Notes under the pieces: generated by a model
The model's database searches: none
The model's input: the letters and a program-made list of their open reading frames with translations, nothing else
Told to the model about the DNA's origin: nothing
Made by a program: the position numbers and the translations under genes
NCBI RefSeq assembly: GCF_900232825.1
Contig: NZ_OCTP01000011.1
Coordinates: 645,262 to 709,261, forward strand
Length of the DNA: 64,000 nucleotides
Origin: Anaerococcus sp. Marseille-P3625
GTDB lineage: Bacteria; Bacillota; Clostridia; Tissierellales; Peptoniphilaceae
Reading direction: 5' to 3'
Shown here: one piece after another, positions 43,056-52,342 of the stretch
How the letters are laid out: every line of letters begins with the position of its first letter
Position numbering within the stretch: position 1 is the stretch's first letter

Positions 43056-43083
43056 CTTAAAATTTAAGTAAATCCATTTTTTT
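43042..43083. terminator. Bidirectional terminator overlapping the hemZ stop codon
   Basis: AAAAAATGGATTTA pairs with TAAATCCATTTTTT, with an inner CTTAAA/TTTAAG stem. The left arm contains the last codon and the TAG of hemZ. It also terminates the convergent antiporter gene, whose stop is at 43085. Confidence 0.88.
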
Positions 43084-43084
43084 G

Positions 43085-44311
43085 TTAATCTATTGCTATA
43101 GGACTTTGAGAAGTTTTTTCCAAAGTCAATAATTTTTTGTAGGTCATATCCATTCCAATTGCACCAAGAGGAGCAGTTATCAAAATTGCAAGAACTGCAA
43201 CTGATAATACGATTTGCCCGCAAGCTAAGCCCATGGACAAAGGCACAGATCCTATGGCAGCTTGAACTGTTGCCTTTGGCAAATAAGCAATTACGCAAAA
43301 TAAACGTTCTTTAGCATTCAAATTCGTATTAACTAGGCAAAGCAAAACGCCGATTGACCTAAAGAAAAGTCCTATAAAAATCATGGCGATGGCAGCTATT
43401 CCTGCAGTCATGGTGTAGCGAATATCTACGGCAGCTCCAACCAAAACAAAAAGCAAAACCTCTGCTCCTATCCAAAGTTTGCCAAATTTTTCTGACAATC
43501 TTTTTGATACAAAACTTACACTTCTTATCTTCAAAACGCAAGCCATGCTCACAACTGCAAGTAAGCCTGATATAGGGAGGAAACCTTTTGCGTAAGTTTC
43601 TATAGCCATTAACAAAAATGATATCGCCAAAACTATTATAACTTTTCTGCTATTTCTTATATAAGCTCTCCTTCTGTAGGCTCCTTCAAAATATTCTGAT
43701 AAGACAAAACCTGTCAAAGCTCCAAGGCCTATGCCCAAAACGATTGAAAGTGGGATATTAACAAAATCCATAATTTTAATTTCTCCTCCTTGCGCCATGG
43801 AAAGGAAAGTTTGAAATAAAACTATTACAAAAATATCATCGCATGAAGCACCAGCAAGGATCATTTGAGGGATGCTTTTGTCTTTTCCGTAATTATTGTC
43901 GATAAGACTTACCATTCTTGGAACTACAACTGCTGGAGAAACTGCTCCTAAAACAGCTCCCATAACCAAGGCGTCAATTCTTGTAATATTTAAAAGCCTC
44001 GGAGCAAAAATTGCAAAGGCCAAAATCTCAAAACTTGCCGGCAAAAAAGACATCAAAATTGCAGGGCGACCTACTTTTTTTAAATCAGAAAGATCAAGAG
44101 AAAGACCAGCCTTGATAAGGATAATTATTAGGGCCATTTTTCGCAAATCTGAAGAAATGGAAAGAATCGATGGATCAAGCAAATCCAAAACAAAAGGTCC
44201 CAAAACAATTCCTGTAATGAGCATGCCGATAATTCCCGGCAATTTTAATTTTTGACAAATGCTAGCTGTAGCAAGGCCAACTAGAAAAATAAAAGCAAGT
44301 GATGTTAACAT
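43085..44311 (-). CDS. Cation/proton antiporter (CPA family), fluoride-riboswitch controlled
   Basis: This 408-residue membrane protein has about 12 helices of the Na+/H+ exchanger fold: KLPGIIGMLITGIVLGPFVLD, LIKAGLSLDLSDLKKVG, MGAVLGAVSPAVVVPRM and the ion-site-like ASCDDIFVIVLFQTF, where two adjacent Asp occur in helix 5. There is no C-terminal RCK domain. Antiporters of this family are among the gene classes found behind fluoride riboswitches, and the leader here carries that aptamer, so a role in fluoride tolerance (fluoride or compensating ion/proton exchange) is inferred. By sequence alone it is a generic CPA antiporter. Confidence 0.87.
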   Translation of the reverse strand: MLTSLAFIFLVGLATASICQKLKLPGIIGMLITGIVLGPFVLDLLDPSILSISSDLRKMALIIILIKAGLSLDLSDLKKVGRPAILMSFLPASFEILAFAIFAPRLLNITRIDALVMGAVLGAVSPAVVVPRMVSLIDNNYGKDKSIPQMILAGASCDDIFVIVLFQTFLSMAQGGEIKIMDFVNIPLSIVLGIGLGALTGFVLSEYFEGAYRRRAYIRNSRKVIIVLAISFLLMAIETYAKGFLPISGLLAVVSMACVLKIRSVSFVSKRLSEKFGKLWIGAEVLLFVLVGAAVDIRYTMTAGIAAIAMIFIGLFFRSIGVLLCLVNTNLNAKERLFCVIAYLPKATVQAAIGSVPLSMGLACGQIVLSVAVLAILITAPLGAIGMDMTYKKLLTLEKTSQSPIAID

Positions 44312-44344
44312 AAATCCTCCAAAATTTTAAAATATTTATCATAG

Positions 44345-44385
44345 AAAAAAGTCGACAATTTCCATCAAGCAGAAATTATCGACTT
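44345..44385 (-). terminator. Intrinsic terminator of the fluoride riboswitch
   Basis: On the minus strand AAGTCGATAATTTC pairs with GAAATTGTCGACTT (one mismatch), followed by TTTTTTC. It lies between the aptamer and the antiporter ribosome site (TTGGAGGATTT). Confidence 0.88.
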
Positions 44386-44404
44386 ATATATAAAACTCCT
44401 GCAG

Positions 44405-44470
44405 ATAAACAGAAGTCATCAGCTTTTTAAAGCGCTTTGGACAAAGTCGTGGGAGAACCTCATTCCCGAA
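44405..44470 (-). promoter_or_regulatory. Fluoride (crcB-type) riboswitch aptamer
   Basis: The minus strand reads GGGAATGAGGTTCTCCC, then ACGACTTTGTCC, AAAGCGCTTTAAAA and AGCTGATGACTTCTG. This fits the fluoride aptamer layout: a first stem enclosing ATGRGG, and the conserved 3' GCTGATGRCTYCT whose CTTC can form the pseudoknot with GAGG. A consensus promoter lies directly upstream and an intrinsic terminator downstream. Confidence 0.87.
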
Positions 44471-44485
44471 TATTTATACAAATTA

Positions 44486-44513
44486 TTTATACACTTAAAA
44501 AGATAAATGTCAA
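44486..44513 (-). promoter_or_regulatory. Sigma-A promoter of the fluoride riboswitch/antiporter transcript
   Basis: On the minus strand TTGACA (44513-44508), 16 bases, TATAAA (44491-44486). Transcription would start near 44479, about 10 bases before the aptamer. Confidence 0.83.
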
Positions 44514-44559
44514 TTTTTCTTTGCCTTAAATTTTGCAAAAATAATTTTTGTCTAAAAAT

Positions 44560-45429
44560 CTAATTTATTAGCCAAACATGAGCTATCTGATCTCTAATTT
44601 CATCATAAGACCAAGCTTTTTCGCTTTTTTTAAGGCTGTTAGGATCGTTAACTATAAATTTGCCATCCTGGTAAGAATCTATGACTATAATATGGCCAAA
44701 AAGAGTAAATATTCCCCTGTTAACTGACACGAGCAAGGGTCCGGAATTTAGGGCGTTTATCATAGAATCTTTGTCAATTGAAATATCGCTTATGTGGTAA
44801 CCGTATTTGTTAGCTTCATCTTTGAAAAATTTCCATGAAATTCCATCATTTGTCATATAATTTCTAGCGTCATTTGAAATTTTTTCTGGATTAATTGTAA
44901 TATCATTATTTAATCTTGAAAGAATCATGGCCATAGAAGTTGGTCCACATCCTGCAAGGCCTATGACAGAATTTCCAAGAGCCTTGTAGGCCCATCTATT
45001 GTCCCATTGGAGAAAATAAGGAGTTTTTCTAGAAAAATCATGGGAGCTTCCATCAAAATAAGAAAAATCTGTAATGCCATTTTTGTAATTATAAACAAAT
45101 TCTATGGTATCGGAATCATTTCCAGCTAAATATAGCAAAGTATCGTTAAGCGATTCGGAATTTTCATAAAGCCATCTTGCCTTGTCATTGCCCTTATCGG
45201 CTTCACTTTTTATGTTTTTTAGCAAGATATTTTTATCGTCAGTCTTGTAATCTTTGTTGGCAAAATTAAAAGAAAACAATCTTTCAACTTTGTCAATAAA
45301 ATCTCCATCATAATAAGCCGTTTCATTGTATCTAGTTTTTAAAAAATTTACAATAACAAAAATAAAAAATAATCCTAGTAAAAATTTTAAAAATCTAAAT
45401 CTTTTTCTTCTTTTCCTCTTCCTTGTCAT
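44560..45429 (-). CDS. C39-like cysteine peptidase, membrane-anchored
   Basis: This 289-residue protein has a very basic N-terminus (TRKRKRRKRFRFLK) followed by a helix at about residues 14-30, then an outward-facing part. The papain-like Peptidase_C39_2 domain begins at TPYFLQWDNRWAYKALGNS, with the catalytic Cys161 in LAGCGPTSMAMIL, the His in LFGHIIVIDSY and the Asp/Asn in VNDPNS. Members are surface or secreted peptidases of unknown target. It is a single-gene unit divergent from a glycosyltransferase gene; the 178-bp gap shows no clear signal. Confidence 0.85.
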   Translation of the reverse strand: MTRKRKRRKRFRFLKFLLGLFFIFVIVNFLKTRYNETAYYDGDFIDKVERLFSFNFANKDYKTDDKNILLKNIKSEADKGNDKARWLYENSESLNDTLLYLAGNDSDTIEFVYNYKNGITDFSYFDGSSHDFSRKTPYFLQWDNRWAYKALGNSVIGLAGCGPTSMAMILSRLNNDITINPEKISNDARNYMTNDGISWKFFKDEANKYGYHISDISIDKDSMINALNSGPLLVSVNRGIFTLFGHIIVIDSYQDGKFIVNDPNSLKKSEKAWSYDEIRDQIAHVWLIN

Positions 45430-45607
45430 AAATTTACCTCTTAGTAATGTTCTGTAATATATAATACATCAAATAAACTAAAATTGCAATAGCAAATTAT
45501 TAAATTAGAAAAGTAAATATTTAAAACTATTTATTTAAGATTTAATAATATTTAATATCATTAATTTTATGGTAAAATACTAATAAATAACTTATAAGGA
45601 TAATTTA

Positions 45608-46543
45608 ATGGCAAAAATTGATGTGATAATCCCACTATATAACGGTGAAGATTTTATTTTAGACACTATAAAATCTGTAGAAAATAACACTTTTAAAGAT
45701 TTTAATATCATCGTTGTTGATGATGGGTCAAAGGATAATTCTTCAAAAATCGTTAGGAATTTAGCAAAGAATTACGGAAATATCTTATATTTTTATAAAG
45801 AAAATTCCGGGGTTTCTTCTGCAAGAAATTACGGGATTGAAAGATCCAATAGTAAATATCTTTGTTTCTTGGATGCTGATGATCTTCATAATCCTTTGTT
45901 TTTGGAAAAGTTGTATGAGAAGATTAGCTTGAAAGATTCAGACCTTTGTCTTTGTGGATATAATCAACTGATTGATGAGAAAATCTACCCTAAAAAAACC
46001 AGATTTATTAAAAATGATTTTTTGACCAATTATTTAATTACAAAGAATAAATTTCATATTTCATGCTTTATGATAAAGAGAGATATTATTCTAGCAAATA
46101 AAATAAAATTCTTCGAAAATACATCCTATGGTGAGGATATAGAATTTCTTAGTAAGGTAATAAAACATTCTAAAAATATAGAATTAGTTAAAGAATATCT
46201 AACATATTACAGGATAGATCCAGAAAGAGATAGTCTTTCCAGCTTTAATTTAAAGAAAATTGAAGATGATGTGGCATATTCTTTTAGACTTTTTGATGAT
46301 AAAAAGTTAAATTTAAATGACAGAGAAAAAAAGGCTCTAATTAATCATAAACTTGTAGGAAGTATTGTAAACAAACTCTTAAAAGCAATAGAATTAGGCT
46401 ATGATTTGGATATTTTAAGGCAGATATATAACACTTACGAGCCCATTATTGTTGATAGAACTAATATCTTTGGCCTTAGAAGTCTGAAACTCTACCTAAA
46501 TACAGTGAAATTACAGAAAAAATTAGGGTATGATAAAATATAG
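45608..46543 (+). CDS. Glycosyltransferase family 2
   Basis: This 311-residue GT-A-fold enzyme has KIDVIIPLYNGEDFILDTIKSVENNTFKDF, the nucleotide-binding VDDGSKDNSSKIVR (about residues 37-50), ENSGVSSARNYGIERS and the DxD-type motif FLDADD. No membrane helix is evident, so it is cytoplasmic or membrane-associated. The acceptor and sugar cannot be told. It stands alone apart from pepD 21 bp downstream, with which it may be co-transcribed. Confidence 0.87.
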   Translation: MAKIDVIIPLYNGEDFILDTIKSVENNTFKDFNIIVVDDGSKDNSSKIVRNLAKNYGNILYFYKENSGVSSARNYGIERSNSKYLCFLDADDLHNPLFLEKLYEKISLKDSDLCLCGYNQLIDEKIYPKKTRFIKNDFLTNYLITKNKFHISCFMIKRDIILANKIKFFENTSYGEDIEFLSKVIKHSKNIELVKEYLTYYRIDPERDSLSSFNLKKIEDDVAYSFRLFDDKKLNLNDREKKALINHKLVGSIVNKLLKAIELGYDLDILRQIYNTYEPIIVDRTNIFGLRSLKLYLNTVKLQKKLGYDKI

Positions 46544-46564
46544 GTAAATATAAAGGAGATTTTA

Positions 46565-47977
46565 ATGAAAATTAATGAATTAAAGCCTAAAAATGTTTGG
46601 AAATTTTTTGAAGAAATTAGTCAAATTCCAAGATGTTCAGGCGATGAAAAAGCTATTTCAGATTATTTGCTAGATTTTGCCAAAAAAAGAAATCTAGAAG
46701 CTCGCCAAGATGAAGCCTTAAATATTGTCATGAGAAAAAAAGCAAGCCCAGGTTTTGAAGATAAGGACATTATCGCCCTTCAAGCTCACATGGATATGGT
46801 TTGCGTAAAAGAAGATGATAGCAATCACGACTTTTCAAAAGATCCTATAAAACTAATAGTTGACGGTGATTATGTGACAGCTGATAAGACAACTCTTGGA
46901 GCAGATGATGGAATGGGGGTTGCTTATATCTTGGCTGTTTTTGATGATGAAAATTTGAAACACGGTCCACTTGAAGCAATAATTACAACAGGTGAAGAAA
47001 CTTCAATGGTTGGAGCAAATGCCCTTGATACTTCTGATATCAAAGCAAAATATTTGTTAAATATCGACAGCGAAGAAGATGGAATACTTACTGTTGGTTG
47101 CGCTGGTGGTTTGGATTTAGAAATCACTTGGGCAAATGAATTTGAAGAAAAAGAAGGTCAAGTCCTAAAACTTGAAATTTCTGGTCTTTCAGGCGGTCAT
47201 TCTGGCATGGAAATTGATAAGGCAAGACTAAATGCTATAAAAGCCTTGGGAAGATTATTAGTAGATATTATGGATTTACAAATTTGCGATTTTTCTGCTG
47301 GAGTAAAGAGAAATGCCATAGCAGCAAATGCTTGGGCAATATTTACAACAAGTGATAAGGAAAATTCAACAGAAGAAATAAATAAAAGAATAAGTCAGAT
47401 TTTAAATGAATACAAAGATACCGATCCTAATGCTAAAATTAGCCTAAAAGAAAGCTCTTGGGATAAGAAAGCTCTAAGCAAAGATCTTTCAAAAAATATT
47501 ATAAATGCCCTCTTTACCATGCCGGATGGTTTAGTAAAAAAACACCAAGGCGAGATAATAACTTCATCAAATCTTGGAATTTTAAATCACGATGAAAATG
47601 GCACTCTAGTAAGCCTTATGGCAAGATCTCAAATTGATTCAGCCAAGGAAAATCTTGCCAAAATCGCCATAAAAATCGTAGAACAATTTGCCGGCAAAGC
47701 AACAATCAAAAGCTCTTATACTGGCTGGCAAAAAGAAGAGACCAAATTAGAAAAAGTTTTAAATGAGATTTGGAAAGAAGAAAATGGCTCTGATATGGAA
47801 ATTGCGACAACTCATGGTGGCCTTGAGTGTGGATTATTTAAAGGAGCTCTAAAAGATGTAGAAATGATTTCCTTTGGTCCAGAAATTCACGGAGCTCACA
47901 GCCCTGCCGAAGAAGTTGATATCAAGTCAGTTGAGAAAAATTACAAGCTTTTAGTAAGAGCTTTAGAAAGAATATAA
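46565..47977 (+). CDS. pepD: Aminoacyl-histidine dipeptidase (M20C, PepD)
   Basis: This 470-residue cytosolic zinc dipeptidase has FEEISQIPRCSGDEKAISDYL at the N-terminus, LQAHMDMVCVK with the first His/Asp, LGADDGMGVAYIL with the bridging Asp, ITTGEETSMVGA with the catalytic Glu pair and GPEIHGAHSPAEEVDI with the last His. PepD cleaves dipeptides including carnosine-like Xaa-His. It has an AAAGGAGATTTT ribosome site and is followed by a strong terminator. Confidence 0.94.
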   Translation: MKINELKPKNVWKFFEEISQIPRCSGDEKAISDYLLDFAKKRNLEARQDEALNIVMRKKASPGFEDKDIIALQAHMDMVCVKEDDSNHDFSKDPIKLIVDGDYVTADKTTLGADDGMGVAYILAVFDDENLKHGPLEAIITTGEETSMVGANALDTSDIKAKYLLNIDSEEDGILTVGCAGGLDLEITWANEFEEKEGQVLKLEISGLSGGHSGMEIDKARLNAIKALGRLLVDIMDLQICDFSAGVKRNAIAANAWAIFTTSDKENSTEEINKRISQILNEYKDTDPNAKISLKESSWDKKALSKDLSKNIINALFTMPDGLVKKHQGEIITSSNLGILNHDENGTLVSLMARSQIDSAKENLAKIAIKIVEQFAGKATIKSSYTGWQKEETKLEKVLNEIWKEENGSDMEIATTHGGLECGLFKGALKDVEMISFGPEIHGAHSPAEEVDIKSVEKNYKLLVRALERI

Positions 47978-47979
47978 AA

Positions 47980-48018
47980 ATAAATCAGCCTGGTTACCCT
48001 TAACCAAGCTGATTTTTT
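47980..48018. terminator. Bidirectional terminator between pepD and the CAP protein gene
   Basis: AAATCAGC-C-TGGTTA, loop, TAACCA-A-GCTGATTT (47982-48015) is followed by T in the plus direction and by a weaker T-rich run on the minus strand. It separates two convergent genes. Confidence 0.88.
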
Positions 48019-48026
48019 AATTATTT

Positions 48027-49541
48027 TTAATTATGAGAATATTCTAGAGATATGAAATTTACAGTGTAATTTATTGGATAATCAGCTCCATTAAGCTTGA
48101 CACCTGAAACATTTATTTCATATTGGCTTCCAGCTTCTCCCGAATAACCAAGTCCCCAAGATAGGTTGTTTAGATAACCGTAGTTTTCGTAAGATGTGTA
48201 AATATTTTTACCAGTTTGATAAGCTAAAGTTCTACCAGTCTTTAAGTCTGTCACCGTGATAGTAACATCACTTATATCATAAGCATCCCCAAAACTTATA
48301 GAAAATGGCGTTGTTGTGCTAAAAAATTCACTAACTCCTACATTTGATGGATAAGCGACAAGTTCTGTCGATGTTTTTGGCCAACCTTCTTCGATTACAT
48401 AGGTAGATCCAAATCCTCTGTAAGCTCCATAACCAAAATATTGGGCAAAAGGATTTAGAATCCATCTTCTGTGACCTACTTCGTTTTCGTTATTAGGACC
48501 ATCATCTTTTATGAAATTACTAATTTGGCTAATAATAGCGCTAGAAAATCCACCATATTGCATGTGAAGATTGCTTTTTGAAGCTCCTATAGATCCATCC
48601 CTAAAAATCGGGTTATTTCTATCAAGTGAGTTTGGTAAAGCAGGATTGTGGCTGATATTTCCATTTAGATAATTTACAAATGAAGAAGCTTGAGCATAGT
48701 AAGATTTTTCCCTATCAGCTTCTACTTCTCTTAGGCCTTGAGCATATCTTATGGTATTTGTGACATGATTTGCATCAAGCAAGGCCTCATCACTTGGCAA
48801 TCCAGGATTTCCATCATTTATTGATGGCTTTACAGATAGGTAGGTATCCAAATTTGAATCAGCAAGATTTAAGCCCGCAAATTCTCTTTGCACATTTGCA
48901 TTTGACCTATAATCTCTCCAATAATTTAAAATTTCTATTTCACTAGGAGAGCTAAAATAAAGGCCTGTTGATTTTCTGTCTATATCTTTGATTTTGTATT
49001 TTTTGTTAAGCTCAACTTTATTTATCAAATCTTCGCTTTCTTCTAATAAAATTTCTGCACTTTCAACAAGATTAATTAGCTTATTTCTAACATTTCTTAT
49101 AGTTTGTGGAGTATTATTTAAAAGCATATAGCAAGAAGCTACCCTAACTCTATTTTGAAAGTAAGATTCCTTTAAATCTGCTAAATTATCGCTTTCTTCG
49201 CCTTCTTCTTTAAGGCTAGCAAGAAGACTTTTTGCCGCAATTAAATTCTCATTAGAACTTGCAACTTGGTTTTTTAACGTTCCAGCAATATTTTTTATTG
49301 TTTCTTTAGAATTTTCTAGCAAAAATTCTGCTGCGGATTTGGAAATTGATGCATTTAAAATGGATTCTTCCAAACTTTTTATTTCTTTTTCGTTGTTTTT
49401 CTTGCCCTCAGCTATTATTTCTGGCTCATTTCTTAAATTGACATTGGCATTAACATCTTGTGCGAAAGATGTTGGAGCAGAAAATAGGCCAATTAAAGAT
49501 AAAGTTAAAATTAATTTCTTAAATATTTTATTTTTTTCCAT
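48027..49541 (-). CDS. Secreted CAP-domain (SCP/PR-1-like) protein
   Basis: This 504-residue exported protein has a signal peptide at residues 8-27 (ILTLSLIGLFSAPTSFA), then a helical Glu/Asn/Ser-rich region to about residue 185 that may form coils, and a CAP domain (about 245-400: ASSFVNYLNGNISHNP, NEVGHRRWILNPFAQYFGYGA with the conserved His-Arg-Arg-Trp). A C-terminal beta-rich domain (VTITVTDLKTGRTLAYQTGKNIYTSYENYGYL) follows. There is no LPXTG or SLH anchor. Function of bacterial CAP proteins is mostly unknown; a surface or secreted role is inferred. Confidence 0.82.
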   Translation of the reverse strand: MEKNKIFKKLILTLSLIGLFSAPTSFAQDVNANVNLRNEPEIIAEGKKNNEKEIKSLEESILNASISKSAAEFLLENSKETIKNIAGTLKNQVASSNENLIAAKSLLASLKEEGEESDNLADLKESYFQNRVRVASCYMLLNNTPQTIRNVRNKLINLVESAEILLEESEDLINKVELNKKYKIKDIDRKSTGLYFSSPSEIEILNYWRDYRSNANVQREFAGLNLADSNLDTYLSVKPSINDGNPGLPSDEALLDANHVTNTIRYAQGLREVEADREKSYYAQASSFVNYLNGNISHNPALPNSLDRNNPIFRDGSIGASKSNLHMQYGGFSSAIISQISNFIKDDGPNNENEVGHRRWILNPFAQYFGYGAYRGFGSTYVIEEGWPKTSTELVAYPSNVGVSEFFSTTTPFSISFGDAYDISDVTITVTDLKTGRTLAYQTGKNIYTSYENYGYLNNLSWGLGYSGEAGSQYEINVSGVKLNGADYPINYTVNFISLEYSHN

Positions 49542-49726
49542 AAAATTCCTCCTATTTAACTTAATTATAATATATATGGATTACGTTTGCAAAAATATAG
49601 TAAAATATTTTTTTGATTTATCATAATTTCGAAATAAATAAAATTACATAGTTACCTAATTTTAGGCTTTTATCATGTTTTTTGCCAACAATAGATTATT
49701 AATTGGTAAATTCGTCTGGAAAATGT

Positions 49727-49754
49727 TTGCATTTTTTTAAAACTGTCGTAATAT
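49727..49754 (+). promoter_or_regulatory. Promoter of ptsH
   Basis: TTGCAT (49727-49732), 16 bases, TAATAT (49749-49754), 33 bases upstream of the HPr start codon. Confidence 0.6.
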
Positions 49755-49787
49755 ATTTTTATAGAATGTTTAAGGAAAGGAGCTACT

Positions 49788-50051
49788 ATGTACGAGAAAA
49801 AAGTCACGCTTACAAATGAGATTGGCTTGCACGCTAGACCTGCATCAATTTTCATAAGAGCCGCTGTTCAATTTCCATGTGATATTATAGTTGAAAAAGA
49901 CGGAAGAAGTTATAATGCAAAGTCTATCATGTCAATTCTTAGCATGAGTGCTTCTAACGGCGAGGAGCTTACCATTAGAGCAAGTGGTGAGAACGAAGAA
50001 GAGGCTGTAAAATCATTGGTAGATGTGATAGAAAATAAAATTAATCAATAA
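49788..50051 (+). CDS. ptsH: Phosphocarrier protein HPr
   Basis: This 87-residue PTS phosphocarrier has the active-site His15 in GLHARPASIF and the regulatory Ser46 in AKSIMSILSM, the site used by HPr kinase in Firmicutes. It feeds phosphate to the EIIA proteins, including UlaC at 2.2 kb. It is a single-gene unit with its own promoter, an AAGGAAAGGAG ribosome site and a terminator; ptsI is not in the window. Confidence 0.95.
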   Translation: MYEKKVTLTNEIGLHARPASIFIRAAVQFPCDIIVEKDGRSYNAKSIMSILSMSASNGEELTIRASGENEEEAVKSLVDVIENKINQ

Positions 50052-50071
50052 TTAATTTTTTTATATATAAC

Positions 50072-50096
50072 AACGAGCAAAAGCTCGTTTTTTTTT
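50072..50096 (+). terminator. Rho-independent terminator of ptsH
   Basis: AACGAGC, loop AAAA, GCTCGTT, then eight or more T. Confidence 0.92.
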
Positions 50097-50131
50097 ATGG
50101 AAAAAAGAGTAAAATGAGATAGATACAATGA

Positions 50132-50159
50132 TTGATAATTCCTAGTGAAGTAGTATACT
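50132..50159 (+). promoter_or_regulatory. Promoter of the suf operon
   Basis: TTGATA (50132-50137), 16 bases, TATACT (50154-50159), 35 bases before the sufC start. No regulator-binding palindrome is obvious. Confidence 0.72.
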
Positions 50160-50194
50160 TTATAAGAATTTGAATAATAAAAAAAGAGGTAGAT

Positions 50195-50926
50195 ATGTCT
50201 GAATTATTAAAAATTGAAAATCTTCATGTATCCGTTGGGGATAATGAGATTTTAAAAGGAATAGATCTAAAGATTAACAAGGGAGAAGTTCACGTTGTTA
50301 TGGGAGCAAACGGCTCTGGAAAATCAACGCTTATGAACTCGATAATGGCTAATCCAATTTATAAAATCACTGAAGGGAAAATTTATTTCCAAGGTGAAGA
50401 TATTACAAATGAATCTTGCGACAAACGAGCTAGACGTGGAATTTTTATGTCCTTCCAACATCCAGATGAAATTCCTGGAGTAAAACTTGCTGATTTTTTG
50501 AGAATTTCAGAAGAACAAATCACCGGCAAAAAACCACAAATAATTTCTTTTTCCAAAAAATTAGAAAAGGAAATGAAAGCTCTTGATCTAGCAGATGAAT
50601 ATGCAGAAAGATATGTAAATGTTGGTTTTTCAGGTGGTGAAAGAAAAAAATCTGAAATTCTTCAACTAAAAATGCTAAATCCAAAACTTGCCATGCTCGA
50701 TGAAACCGACTCTGGACTTGATGTCGATGCTGTAAGGATAGTAAGTAAGGGCATTAAGGATTATTTATCCGAAGATAATGCAGTAATAATCATAACCCAC
50801 CATAGAGAATTACTAGAAAATATCAAAGCTGATTATGTTCATGTTATAAAAGATGGCAAAATTGCTCACGAAGGCGATGATAGCCTTATGGATGAGATTG
50901 AAAAACGTGGATATGAATGGGTGTAG
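50195..50926 (+). CDS. sufC: Fe-S cluster assembly ATPase SufC
   Basis: This 243-residue ABC-type ATPase of the SufBCD scaffold has Walker A GANGSGKSTLMN (about residues 35-46), Q-loop MSFQHPDEIPGV, signature GFSGGERKKSEIL, Walker B LAMLDETDSGLD and switch His in IITHHREL. It drives conformational change of SufB-SufD during cluster assembly. It is the first gene of sufCBDSU, with AGAGGTAG before ATG. Confidence 0.95.
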   Translation: MSELLKIENLHVSVGDNEILKGIDLKINKGEVHVVMGANGSGKSTLMNSIMANPIYKITEGKIYFQGEDITNESCDKRARRGIFMSFQHPDEIPGVKLADFLRISEEQITGKKPQIISFSKKLEKEMKALDLADEYAERYVNVGFSGGERKKSEILQLKMLNPKLAMLDETDSGLDVDAVRIVSKGIKDYLSEDNAVIIITHHRELLENIKADYVHVIKDGKIAHEGDDSLMDEIEKRGYEWV

Positions 50927-50929
50927 CCT

Positions 50930-52342
50930 ATGCCAAGTAATAATATTGAGGAAAAATTAAGGGAATTAGATCGTGGTTTTTACGATTTTATAGATGAATT
51001 CACCTACGATAAGATAACCGAAAAGGGAATAAATGCTGATATTGTAAATGAAATATCTCGCGAAAAAAACGAGCCAGAATGGATGAGACTTAGACGTCTA
51101 AAATCTCTTGAAATTTTTAATAAATTAGAAAATCCAAATTGGGGACCAGATTTGTCAGAGCTAAAAATGGATGATATAACAGCTTATGTTAAGCCAAAAA
51201 CTGACAAAAAATCAAATTGGGATGCTCTACCAAAAGAAATCAAAGAAACTTTTGATAGACTCGGAATTCCAAAGGCTGAGCAAGAATCTTTAGCTGGAGT
51301 TGGAGCCCAATATGATAGCGAGGAAGTTTATTTTTCAATCCAAAAGCACTTAGCAGACCAAGGCGTAATTTTCATGGACTTTGGAACAGCCCTAAAAGAA
51401 CACGAGGATTTAGTCAAGGAATATTTCCAAAAGGCAATTCCTCCAACCTTGCACAAGTACGCTGCTCTACATGGGGCAGTTTGGTCTGGTGGCTCATTAA
51501 TTTATGTGCCAGAAGGAATTAAGGTAGATATTCCTTTGCAATCATATTACAGATTAAATGCGCCAGGAGCTGGACAATTTGAACATACTATGATAATTGC
51601 AGAAGATAATGCAAAAGTTCATTTCATAGAAGGTTGCTCCGCCCCAAGATATAATGTTGTAAATTTACACGCAGGATCTGTAGAAATTTTTGTAGGCAAA
51701 AACGCCGAAGTTAGATTTTCAACCATAGAAAACTGGTCAAGAAATATGTACAACCTAAATACCAAACGTGCCATAGTTGATGAGGGCGGAAAAGTTATTT
51801 GGGTATCAGGTTCTTTTGGATCTAAAGTTTCTATGCTTTATCCAACAAGTATCCTTGCTGGAGAAGGAGCAAGTGCTGAATACACTGGAATTACCTTTGC
51901 ATCAGATGGCCAATATATAGATAATGGTTGCTCAATGATACATTTAGCTAAAAATACTTATTCGACAGCTCTTACCAAATCTATCACAGCAGGATCAGGC
52001 AAATCAATGACAAGATCTTTTGTGCAAATGAAAAAAAATGCTTCTGGCTCACGCTCAACTGTTGATTGTGAAAACTTGATGCTTTCAGCAAATGCACAAT
52101 CTGATACAATACCAGTTCTTGACATTAGAAATGACGATGTGGACTGTGGTCACGAGGCAAAAATCGGTTCAATAGATCAATCACAAATTTTCTATTTGAT
52201 GAGTCGTGGAATTACAGAAGAAGAAGCAAAATCCATGATAGTTAGAGGTTTTGCAGAGCCTATAAGCAGAGAATTGCCACTTGAATATGCAGTAGAGATG
52301 AACCACCTAATCGATATGGAATTAGAAGGAGCAAATGGCTGA
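50930..52342 (+). CDS. sufB: Fe-S cluster assembly scaffold SufB
   Basis: This 470-residue scaffold has the right-handed beta-helix core with VPEGIKVDIPLQSYYRLNAPGAGQFEHTMIIAEDNAKVHFIEGCSAP, GSFGSKVSMLYPTSILAGEGA and the C-terminal SRGITEEEAKSMIVRGFAEPISRELP. It receives sulfur and builds the cluster with SufC and SufD. The stop overlaps the sufD start by one base (TGATG). Confidence 0.96.
   Translation: MPSNNIEEKLRELDRGFYDFIDEFTYDKITEKGINADIVNEISREKNEPEWMRLRRLKSLEIFNKLENPNWGPDLSELKMDDITAYVKPKTDKKSNWDALPKEIKETFDRLGIPKAEQESLAGVGAQYDSEEVYFSIQKHLADQGVIFMDFGTALKEHEDLVKEYFQKAIPPTLHKYAALHGAVWSGGSLIYVPEGIKVDIPLQSYYRLNAPGAGQFEHTMIIAEDNAKVHFIEGCSAPRYNVVNLHAGSVEIFVGKNAEVRFSTIENWSRNMYNLNTKRAIVDEGGKVIWVSGSFGSKVSMLYPTSILAGEGASAEYTGITFASDGQYIDNGCSMIHLAKNTYSTALTKSITAGSGKSMTRSFVQMKKNASGSRSTVDCENLMLSANAQSDTIPVLDIRNDDVDCGHEAKIGSIDQSQIFYLMSRGITEEEAKSMIVRGFAEPISRELPLEYAVEMNHLIDMELEGANG

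Noticed and set aside
43896-44255. 119-codon plus-strand frame opposite the antiporter gene
   Set aside because: Shadow of the CPA antiporter; no start signal.
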